Of a DNA stretch of 64,000 bases, positions 53,321 through 58,594 are shown piece after piece. Every line of letters starts with the position of its first letter. The stretch's first letter is position 1. The translations under genes were made by a program, and so were the position numbers. The notes beneath the pieces were generated by a model, which was not told the DNA's origin, made no database searches, and was given only the letters and a program-made list of their open reading frames with translations. The stretch is from Aquimarina sp. MMG016 (GTDB lineage: Bacteria > Bacteroidota > Bacteroidia > Flavobacteriales > Flavobacteriaceae): NCBI RefSeq assembly GCF_018100805.1, contig NZ_JAGJEA010000005.1, positions 62,001 to 126,000 on the forward strand. The letters run 5' to 3'.

Positions 53321-53497
53321 TCATTTATGTAATATTCGATGTTTGTCATTTTTAGGCTGCACCTCTTCTGAGCCAGGAGGAAATAGAGCTTTACTCATCG
53401 ATCTAATATAATTTGAAGCCCACTTTGATAACACTTTTGTAAGTAAAAGCTTCAAACCTTTCTTTTTTCCTTTAGTAATAGTAAAATGAGTTTTCAT
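53321..53497 (-). CDS. Possible small basic protein inside the tRNA array
   Basis: ATG at 53497, stop at 53321, 58 residues, lysine-rich at the N-terminus (MKTHFTITKGKKKGLKLLL) with a middle SKWASNYIRSMSKALFPPG. It lies between tRNA-Phe and the permuted tRNAs on the same strand. No strong ribosome-binding site is visible, which is usual in Bacteroidetes. I recognise no family; it could be a real small RNA-binding protein or chance. Confidence 0.4.
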   Translation of the reverse strand: MKTHFTITKGKKKGLKLLLTKVLSKWASNYIRSMSKALFPPGSEEVQPKNDKHRILHK

Positions 53498-53540
53498 AAT
53501 ACTTAGATGAATTGGTTAAACATTGTTTTTAAAAAATCAG

Positions 53541-53613
53541 TGGAACAGATAGGATTCGAACCTATATCCTCGGATCTTCAATCCGGCGCATTGACCAACT
53601 TTTCTACTGTTCC
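53541..53613 (-). tRNA. tRNA-Phe(GAA)
   Basis: Acceptor GGAACAG pairs perfectly with CTGTTCC. Anticodon loop TTGAAGA gives GAA, and the T-arm is ATAGG-TTCGAAT-CCTAT. The anticodon stem has one mismatch at its base, the D-arm is weak (AGAAAAGTTGGTCAATGC), and no CCA is encoded. It would charge with Phe if functional. Confidence 0.8.
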
Positions 53614-53618
53614 TTTTG

Positions 53619-53691
53619 GGTGTAATCCGGGGCTCGAACCCTATTCTTCCCGTTCACAGTGGGACGCTTTACCAGATAAGCTAGAGACACC
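53619..53691 (-). tRNA. tRNA-His(GTG), partly degenerate
   Basis: Acceptor GGTGTCT pairs with TTACACC at five of seven positions. The D-stem GCTT/AAGC is intact. Anticodon arm TCCCA-CTGTGAA-CGGGA has one mismatch and reads GTG. The T-loop is TTCGAGC, and its stem has an A-G mismatch. The family-specific extra G at position -1 is not clear. Weak stems suggest relaxed constraint. Confidence 0.7.
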
Positions 53692-53697
53692 ATATTG

Positions 53698-53768
53698 ACA
53701 ACCCGGGGGGATTCGAACCCCCAATTCAAGAGTCAAAGTCTTGTATGTTACCATTACATTACAGGTCA
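53698..53768 (-). tRNA. tRNA-Gln(TTG)
   Basis: Acceptor TGACCTG with CGGGTTG (three G-U pairs), D-stem ATGT/ACAT, anticodon arm CAAGA-CTTTGAC-TCTTG reading TTG, and a strong T-arm GGGGG-TTCGAAT-CCCCC. No encoded CCA. Confidence 0.82.
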
Positions 53769-53773
53769 ATTTG

Positions 53774-53844
53774 TAAGCTCAATAGGATTTGAACCTATAC
53801 TCCAAGGTTCGTAGCCTTGGGTGCTTCCGTTACACCATGAGCCC
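53774..53844 (-). tRNA. tRNA-Arg(ACG)
   Basis: Acceptor GGGCTCA with TGAGCTT, D-stem GGTG/CACC, anticodon arm CAAGG-CTACGAA-CCTTG reading ACG, T-arm ATAGG-TTCAAAT-CCTAT. All stems close. No encoded CCA. ACG-type tRNA-Arg is the known target of colicin D-like anticodon nucleases. Confidence 0.85.
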
Positions 53845-53851
53845 ATAGTCG

Positions 53852-53925
53852 TACTCCACCTTGGATTCGAACCAAGACTGCACGGGGCTTAAACCCGATG
53901 CCTCTTCCAATTGGGCTAGTGGAGC
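53852..53925 (-). tRNA. tRNA reading TAA (Leu) on a short-variable-loop body
   Basis: Acceptor GCTCCAC pairs fully with GTGGAGT; T-arm CTTGG-TTCGAAT-CCAAG is perfect. The anticodon arm CGGG-TTTAAGC-CCCG reads TAA, a Leu codon, yet the variable loop is only about five bases, whereas normal tRNA-Leu has a long variable arm. Base 37 is G and base 38 is C. Whether LeuRS charges it is doubtful. Confidence 0.72.
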
Positions 53926-53929
53926 ATTG

Positions 53930-54053
53930 TACAGGAGAGAGATTGTTCAAGTGATTGACATTTGATAAATATGACTTCACGAATGCTAAGCATTTCAAAC
54001 TCTCAAAATCTTGATTCTAAATCAAGTACGTATACCAGTTCCGTCATTCCTGT
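53930..54053 (-). tRNA. tRNA-Leu(TAG) with about 51-nt insertion in the T-loop
   Basis: Acceptor ACAGGA pairs with TCCTGT, D-arm ACGG AACTGGTATA CGT is Leu-like, and the anticodon arm CTTGA-TTTAGAA-TCAAG reads TAG. The T-stem GAGAG (54000-54004) finds its partner CTCTC only 58 bases later (53937-53941), where 7 bases are normal. The inserted sequence begins after TTTGAA and contains a small hairpin (AATGC-TTA-GCATT). It looks like an intron-like insertion or a disrupted gene. The variable loop is short for a Leu tRNA. Confidence 0.6.
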
Positions 54054-54061
54054 ATTAATTG

Positions 54062-54133
54062 TATTCCGTAGGGGAATCGAACCCCTAATTCCACATAGAA
54101 AGTGTGGCGTCTTAACCATTTGACCAACGGAAC
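54062..54133 (-). tRNA. tRNA-Glu(TTC)
   Basis: Acceptor GTTCCGT with ACGGAAT, anticodon arm CCACA-CTTTCTA-TGTGG reading TTC, T-arm AGGGG-TTCGATT-CCCCT. Stems are complete, with one G-U pair at the acceptor end. No encoded CCA. Confidence 0.85.
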
Positions 54134-54185
54134 ATTTGTCTAGAGAGCAGGGCTCCCCGCCTGTCATCCTATTTCTAAAAAGCTG

Positions 54186-54250
54186 TGGCGGGCAGGGAAC
54201 CTATAACCTCCCCCGTCCAAGGCGGGTAAACTACCATTGTTATACCCCCA
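54186..54250 (-). tRNA. Degenerate tRNA-like element, probably Pro(TGG)
   Basis: A 65-base remnant. The acceptor strands TGGGGGT and GCCCGCCA pair at five of seven positions, the D-arm is short, and the anticodon arm CCCGC-CTTGGAC-GGGGG reads TGG. The T-arm is collapsed to AGG-TTC-CCT. The anticodon arm coincides with a CCCGCC...GGCGGG-type palindrome that is also dispersed elsewhere in the window. Identity and function are uncertain. Confidence 0.4.
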
Positions 54251-54261
54251 GATAAGTATTA

Positions 54262-54335
54262 CAGTACCGATCCCGCCAAGGCGGGACGAACACACGAGAG
54301 ACAGTCGGGTGCACTAGCCATTGTGCTACGGTACT
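54262..54335 (-). tRNA. tRNA-Asp(GTC)-like with palindromic T-arm
   Basis: Acceptor AGTACCG pairs perfectly with CGGTACT, D-stem GCAC/GTGC is intact, and the anticodon arm CCCGA-CTGTCTC-TCGTG (one mismatch) reads GTC. Where the T-arm should be, the sequence is GTCCCGCC-TT-GGCGGGAT, an eight-base-pair palindrome without a TTCRA loop, though overall length stays at about 73. The T-arm thus seems replaced by a dispersed palindromic repeat. Confidence 0.5.
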
Positions 54336-54341
54336 AAATAG

Positions 54342-54424
54342 TGGAAGTAGTAGGACTCGAACCTACAAGCTCCGAAGAGACCGGATTTACAGTCCGGTGA
54401 GCCAACCAATTGCTCAATACTTCC
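54342..54424 (-). tRNA. tRNA-Tyr(GTA)
   Basis: A class-II tRNA as expected for Tyr: acceptor GGAAGTA with TACTTCC, D-stem GAGC/GCTC, anticodon arm CCGGA-CTGTAAA-TCCGG reading GTA, a long variable arm (TCTCTTCGGAGCTT), and T-arm GTAGG-TTCGAGT-CCTAC. All stems are intact. Confidence 0.92.
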
Positions 54425-54433
54425 ATAGTTTTG

Positions 54434-54506
54434 AGACAAGGACAGGATTTGAACCTGCAAAAAACGGTTTTGCAAACCGTTGCCTTCACTCTTCAGCCAC
54501 CTTGTC
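54434..54506 (-). tRNA. tRNA-Cys(GCA), first of the array
   Basis: Acceptor GACAAGG pairs fully with CCTTGTC, anticodon arm ACGGT-TTGCAAA-ACCGT reads GCA, T-arm GCAGG-TTCAAAT-CCTGT. The D-stem is weak. It is the first tRNA downstream of the promoter at 54830-54863 and the terminator-like hairpin at 54586-54617. Confidence 0.85.
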
Positions 54507-54585
54507 ATTTCTAATTCTAAATTCAGATTTTTGAATTCAGAATTATTTTTAGGTTTGGTTTTCAAAATGTCAATGAACGATATTC

Positions 54586-54617
54586 ATAAAAAAAGACGCC
54601 TTGTTCGGGCGTCTTCT
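54586..54617 (-). terminator. Terminator-like hairpin before the tRNA array
   Basis: Minus-strand AAGACGCC-CGAACA-GGCGTCTT (eight base pairs) followed by seven T. It lies between the predicted promoter (54830) and the first tRNA, so it would act as an attenuator unless the array has a further promoter. Confidence 0.75.
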
Positions 54618-54829
54618 TATTATATCTTGATGTTTATATAAGCTATACTCTTATTATCATCTTTTCTATAAAACAGACACCCTTTATGTTCACATCAGAA
54701 CAATATTCTCCTTGCTTAGTAAAGAAGCGATTTAAAATATGTTGCGAACTATTCGGTATCATTTTTATACGTTTTAAATTATTTTCTATGAATGCAACCT
54801 TGACGATTATTTCTTGTTTGGATTGCGAT

Positions 54830-54863
54830 GCAAAGATGAAGACTTTTTTTTAATCTGCAAATA
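54830..54863 (-). promoter_or_regulatory. Predicted promoter of the tRNA-array leader
   Basis: Minus strand: ATTTGCAG, about 19 bases, then TTCATCTTTGCA. The spacing and ends match two other promoters here (60706-60738 and 61074-61108), all of the form TTTG-N19-TTCATnTTTGCA, close to the flavobacterial consensus. Confidence 0.6.
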
Positions 54864-55048
54864 TTTTTTTGATTTATTTTACTGATTATCAATTAGTTAT
54901 GTTAAGTATTAGATATAAGAATCCCTGTCCGTTTTTCAACAGATTTTGGATAGTTGACGCAATAGCCTGTCTCCCTGATGCTTACTTTCCAAACACTAAT
55001 CTTTATGTACTAATTAACTTTTATGCATTATTGCTAAAAAAAATTCAT

Positions 55049-55078
55049 AAAAAAAGCGCCCAATTTCTTGGACGCTCA
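55049..55078 (-). terminator. Intrinsic terminator, leader module
   Basis: Minus strand GAGCGTCCA-AGAAAT-TGGGCGCTT with one G-U pair, followed by a T-run. Nearly the same hairpin stands at 60910-60941. Confidence 0.8.
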
Positions 55079-55328
55079 TAGTTATATCTAGTTTTTGTTT
55101 TAAATCACTTCATAAAAATGCTTAAAAATAGTTACATAACGTCCTGTTTCGAATGGATAATTCATTAATCCATCGATAATCACACTGACTAAACAGTGAT
55201 TTCGGTGCGGTATGTATGTTATTTCTTGTCATTTTGTGTTACAAATATCATTAGTTTTTTAGTTCATATCCAAATTATTTTTGAATTACTAATTAATTTA
55301 TAAGCATTCTAATAAAGACAAGTGGCCA

Positions 55329-55360
55329 TAAAAAAAGCATTCAGTTTCCTGAACGCTTTT
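55329..55360 (-). terminator. Intrinsic terminator after the exonuclease gene
   Basis: Minus strand AAAGCGTTCAG-GAAA-CTGAATGCTTTTTTT: an imperfect nine-pair stem and T-run, 21 bp after the exonuclease stop codon. It ends the protein-coding part of the rtcB-prfH block. Confidence 0.8.
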
Positions 55361-55380
55361 GACTTCAATTGTTTTTGCTT

Positions 55381-55926
55381 CTATTTTTTCAGACACCAAT
55401 CCAGAATTTTGGCAATATTCTTTGCATCATCCACTCCTCTATGATGGGTACCTTCTAAAGGAATATCTAATATGCCTAAAGCGCCTTTCATTCCCACTTT
55501 TTTTCGTAACCCTTTAGTCTTGGCAAAAAGTTCTTTTACGTTAATATGATTTTTGGATAATGGATACTCTATTCCTCTAAACGAACATTGTTTCTTCATC
55601 ATATTCAGATCATATTGTCCGTAGCTTGCCCAGGTATATTCGTAACCTCTATATTCTGTTCTTAGCATTTCGCAAGCGGTTTCAAAAGAAACTCCTTCTT
55701 TGTCCAATAACTCCTGAGTTATCGTGGTAAGCTCAGTGCAAAAAGGGCTTACTTCTGATCTTTCGGGTTTCACTAAGATGCCTTGATTCTTAGAAATAGC
55801 GCCTGTTTCAGTATCTAACAAGCAGATGCCTATTTCTATGATTTCACTGACCTGGCCTGCCGGAACCGGTCCGTTCCAGCAAGTAGCCTCGAGGTCAATG
55901 ATTATAATTGTATTTATTGTTTTCAT
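55381..55926 (-). CDS. DEDDh 3'-5' exonuclease (ERI-1/KapD-like)
   Basis: A 181-residue DEDDh exonuclease: motif I IIIDLEATCW (Asp, Glu), EIIEIGICLLD, SPFCTELTTITQELL, motif II ASYGQYDLNMM, and motif III with its histidine in THHRGVDDAKNIAKIL. The Leu-Glu-Ala-Thr-Cys-Trp start is typical of ERI-1/KapD proteins, which trim RNA 3' ends. The start overlaps the stop of the nucleotidyltransferase-like gene by 4 bp, so they are translationally coupled. A role in trimming damaged tRNA or rRNA ends before ligation is plausible from context. Confidence 0.88.
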   Translation of the reverse strand: MKTINTIIIIDLEATCWNGPVPAGQVSEIIEIGICLLDTETGAISKNQGILVKPERSEVSPFCTELTTITQELLDKEGVSFETACEMLRTEYRGYEYTWASYGQYDLNMMKKQCSFRGIEYPLSKNHINVKELFAKTKGLRKKVGMKGALGILDIPLEGTHHRGVDDAKNIAKILDWCLKK

Positions 55927-56492
55927 TGTTGTAAGTTTTCGTTTTCCATTCGAGATGGAATTGTTATTAATTCTTCTCTATCTAGTGGATCTATCTGTCT
56001 ATCCAAGAGTTTTAATGTGGCCTGTACAGCCCAGCACTTGTCACTAGAATGGATGTTGCTATATAAGCCTAACAGAAATATGGGCTTCACAATATTCCAT
56101 CCCTTCACTTTTCTATAAGGCACTTCTCTGACAAAGAAATCAATTGTGATTCTAAATGATTTATCTTCATCAATAACCATTAGCTTTTCGTATCTCCTGA
56201 AATTCTCTTCGCTAGGTAATTTATCATACCGAGTCCAGGTCTTTTTAAAACCATTCTTCAATAAAATACACATTACCTCCGCAACATTTCTTGGGTGTAC
56301 GAATATATCTATATCTTTATGATCATGTGCGTGCTTATACTCAATATGCCCATCTGGTGACAAAAAATGCCACGCCCATCCTCCTGATAACACTATTAGT
56401 TTCTGTAATTGATATAGCTCTTTTAAAGCATAGTCGATCCTATATGATGGCCAGACCTCTCCGTATCTTTTTTTATTATGTATGGTTCCCAT
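55923..56492 (-). CDS. Nucleotidyltransferase-fold protein
   Basis: A 189-residue protein with a minimal nucleotidyltransferase signature: a GGW turn (LIVLSGGWAWHFL) followed by an acidic strand HKDIDIFV and a third acidic strand candidate in FRITIDFFV. The rest is helical. This fold adds nucleotides to RNA, proteins or small molecules; the substrate is unknown. Being coupled to an RNA exonuclease and near rtcB, prfH and tRNA genes, an action on RNA ends is a reasonable guess but only that. An HxxHDHK stretch (EYKHAHDHKD) next to the active site could bind metal. Confidence 0.75.
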   Translation of the reverse strand: MGTIHNKKRYGEVWPSYRIDYALKELYQLQKLIVLSGGWAWHFLSPDGHIEYKHAHDHKDIDIFVHPRNVAEVMCILLKNGFKKTWTRYDKLPSEENFRRYEKLMVIDEDKSFRITIDFFVREVPYRKVKGWNIVKPIFLLGLYSNIHSSDKCWAVQATLKLLDRQIDPLDREELITIPSRMENENLQQ

Positions 56493-56605
56493 AATTCTTT
56501 ATTTTTTTTGTCATCCCAATGCAGACTGTGATCCATTGTTGTTTGATAAGATAATTCCCTATATGGATTCCGGGTCAAGCCCGGAATGACAAATTTTATA
56601 CTTAA

Positions 56606-57163
56606 TTACTTATTCTTCCTTTTTGATTTTTTAGAAGAATCTTTAGTTTTATTATCCTTTTTCTTGTTCTTTCTTTTCTTCTTTTTAGGCATTTTATCTT
56701 TTATTCTTTTTTCGTCGCCTTCGATATCACTTATAAAATAATTGTTATAAGTATGTTCTTTGGCCTTTTTCAAAGCTTTGAGTGCTTTTTTATATGCTCT
56801 TTTTTGTTCAAAAAAAATTCCTTTTTTTAAATACAAAACTGCTTTGTCGGTTCCTTTTAAGGTCAAAGCAAAATCAATCAATTTTTCTGCCTCTTCATAA
56901 TCTTCATTCCAAAGAAGTACATTGATATACTTTGGGTACACATCTAAAGCATACATATCTTCTGCTAATGCTTGCTGATAGTATTCCTTTGCAGTTTCAT
57001 AATTTCTTAGATTTTCTGCATAGATCTGTCCCATTAAACAAAGCGCTATTGGATTTTTATCATCATATGACAATGCATAATTCAAGGATTCTACAGCTTC
57101 TTCAAGGTTATACGGATACGCATCCAATGCCTGAAATAGATATTTATCTAATAAATTTGACAT
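56606..57163 (-). CDS. TPR protein with lysine-rich tail
   Basis: A 185-residue protein with about four tetratricopeptide-like repeats (NLEEAVESLNYALSYDDKNPIALCLMGQIYAENLRNYETAKEYYQQALAED, EDYEEAEKLIDFALTLKG, RAYKKALKALKKAKEH). A very basic C-terminal tail of about 30 residues (MPKKKKRKNKKKDNKTKD) could bind nucleic acid. It follows prfH by 4 bp. Probable scaffold protein of the RNA-repair block; the tail is an inference for RNA contact. Confidence 0.8.
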   Translation of the reverse strand: MSNLLDKYLFQALDAYPYNLEEAVESLNYALSYDDKNPIALCLMGQIYAENLRNYETAKEYYQQALAEDMYALDVYPKYINVLLWNEDYEEAEKLIDFALTLKGTDKAVLYLKKGIFFEQKRAYKKALKALKKAKEHTYNNYFISDIEGDEKRIKDKMPKKKKRKNKKKDNKTKDSSKKSKRKNK

Positions 57164-57167
57164 AATT

Positions 57168-57863
57168 CTAATTTTTTAATTCGTTGCGCAAATCCTTTTT
57201 TAATTGTTGTCGATTGGACGCATACGATTGTTTTTTATAATGCTTTTTAAAATCAGTTCCTTTAAATGCCCTGATAGGATTACCACGTTGCACCTGCAAA
57301 TGATTCTCCCATTGGTCGCTTAACGACTTTTGTAATTTGGTGAGCTGACTTTGATTCACTTTTTCTTTTAATCGTTCTATGGCGATTTTTTTGTTTTGAT
57401 GTTGTGATCTGCTATCCATTACGACTACCTGATCTCCTGTTGGATTGTAGGTGGCGCGAACGGCAGAGTTTACTTTGTTTACATTTTGACCGCCAGGACC
57501 AGAACTTCGCATTGCCTGAAAGGAAATATCTTTTTCCTTTAGAGACGTTAGCTGAACTTGTTTGACTTCATACATTCCGATAAACCAGTTTTTCCGTTTA
57601 TGGTATTTTCGAAATTTAGATGTGCCAATCCATTGGATAGTTCCAAGCCAACTTGCTAGAAAAGCTTCTATTACTTTTCCTTTTAGTTGTATGGTTGCGG
57701 ATTGTATGGTTCCATTTTCAAAGCCTTTATCTCTCTGAAGGATTTGGTAGGCATATCCACAACTTTTAATTTCTTCTAAAAATAACTTCAGTACTTGTGC
57801 TACTACCCAACAGCATTCTGCGGGTCCTCTTCCGGCGGTTATTTGAATTATTTTAGTTTTCAT
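57168..57863 (-). CDS. prfH: Peptide chain release factor H (PrfH)
   Basis: A 231-residue protein of the class I release-factor superfamily lacking the codon-reading domain. The catalytic GGQ is at 124-126 in MRSSGPGGQNVNKVNSAVRA. The N-terminal 110 residues (ITAGRGPAECCWVVAQVLK, TIQWIGTSKFRKYHKRKNWFIG) and the basic C-terminus (KKHYKKQSYASNRQQLKKDLR) are typical of PrfH. PrfH genes are regularly paired with rtcB, and the pair is reported to rescue and repair ribosomes whose 16S decoding centre has been cut by a nuclease toxin. Here rtcB lies 0.7 kb upstream, separated by a zinc-ribbon gene whose stop is adjacent to this start. Confidence 0.95.
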   Translation of the reverse strand: MKTKIIQITAGRGPAECCWVVAQVLKLFLEEIKSCGYAYQILQRDKGFENGTIQSATIQLKGKVIEAFLASWLGTIQWIGTSKFRKYHKRKNWFIGMYEVKQVQLTSLKEKDISFQAMRSSGPGGQNVNKVNSAVRATYNPTGDQVVVMDSRSQHQNKKIAIERLKEKVNQSQLTKLQKSLSDQWENHLQVQRGNPIRAFKGTDFKKHYKKQSYASNRQQLKKDLRNELKN

Positions 57864-58454
57864 TTATTTTTCTTTTAGTTTAGAGATTGTTTTTAATAAT
57901 GAATCTCTATTCTTTTTGTCTTTGATGAACTGAGGTAATTTGTCTACTAGCATCATTCCTGATCGATATAAACTTCGTTCTCTTAGTTTTGAAGCTATAA
58001 ACTGTTCTAGATATTCTAGATGTTCCTCGTTTAATGCCCAAAACCATTCTCCTTTATATTTTGTTTCGTACCAATAGTGTAATTCTACCGTCTTACCTTT
58101 AGATATCCATTCTTTGATTATTTCAATCTTTGGAGGATAGCAAAGTTTTTTTTGACATTGATCGCAGCTTACCTCAATCTCCTTTTTAATTTTTGTAGTA
58201 GGAGCTGATTTATACGTCATTATTTCTGCACAAAAAGGGCAGTTTCTGTTAATGCTATATATATGTTTTTCTAATTCTCTTACTTCTGTATGGCAATGAT
58301 TACATTGAAAATCATAAGGGTCATTATACTTTCGATATTCAGCCCATCTTCTTAGTAGCTGGGCTTTTGAATTACAATTAGGACAATGAACAATAATTTT
58401 ATCACTGAATGCACCTAGCCATTTTACTGTGGATCTAAATCTATTTTGTTCCAT
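57864..58454 (-). CDS. Double zinc-ribbon protein linked to PrfH and RtcB
   Basis: The start is taken at the ATG at 58454 (MEQNRFRSTVKWLGAFSDK), because the frame upstream runs through a dispersed palindromic repeat. The 196-residue protein has four pairs of cysteines/histidines: CPNC and CNHC, then CPFC and CDQC, forming two zinc ribbons within the first 110 residues. The C-terminal half is helical and basic. Its stop abuts the prfH start, so co-translation is likely. I do not recognise the family; zinc ribbons often bind RNA or ribosomes. Confidence 0.8.
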   Translation of the reverse strand: MEQNRFRSTVKWLGAFSDKIIVHCPNCNSKAQLLRRWAEYRKYNDPYDFQCNHCHTEVRELEKHIYSINRNCPFCAEIMTYKSAPTTKIKKEIEVSCDQCQKKLCYPPKIEIIKEWISKGKTVELHYWYETKYKGEWFWALNEEHLEYLEQFIASKLRERSLYRSGMMLVDKLPQFIKDKKNRDSLLKTISKLKEK

Positions 58455-58543
58455 TTTTATATTCTTTTTTTGCGTTAGGGATTGAGGCGGCATCCTTTTC
58501 TGTCACTTCGAGCGGAGTCGAGAAGTATGACAGAAAAGATACA

Positions 58544-58586
58544 GCCGAAAGCCCGACCCCGAAAAGTATGTATCGGGGAAACGCCC
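58544..58586. repeat. Palindromic element, downstream flank of rtcB
   Basis: This stretch (gccgaaagcccgaccccgaa ... gaaacgccc) recurs in opposite orientation at 60001-60040, so that rtcB is framed by inverted copies. The element contains CCCCGA...TCGGGG, also able to form a hairpin itself. A relative lies at about 52160-52215. Confidence 0.75.
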
Positions 58587-58594
58587 AAATCACA

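Larger units (their letters stand above)
54507..55328 (-). promoter_or_regulatory. Leader region of the tRNA array with small ORFs and hairpins
   Basis: On the minus strand this stretch holds, in order, a region with short frames at about 55100-55220 (one of 36 codons, MTRNNIHTAPKS..., and a 21-codon one, MNYPFETGRYVTIFKHFY), a terminator (55049-55078), a conserved upstream segment containing GGACAGG and TTGATAATCAG, a promoter (54830-54863), a 39-codon frame (MIPNSSQHILNRFFTKQGEY) and a second terminator-like hairpin (54586-54617) before tRNA-Cys. The same order of elements recurs before rtcB. It may be an attenuation system or tandem small transcripts. Confidence 0.5.

Noticed and set aside
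53795-54565. Minus-strand frames of 67 and 79 codons across tRNA genes
   Set aside because: They consist of translated tRNA sequence.
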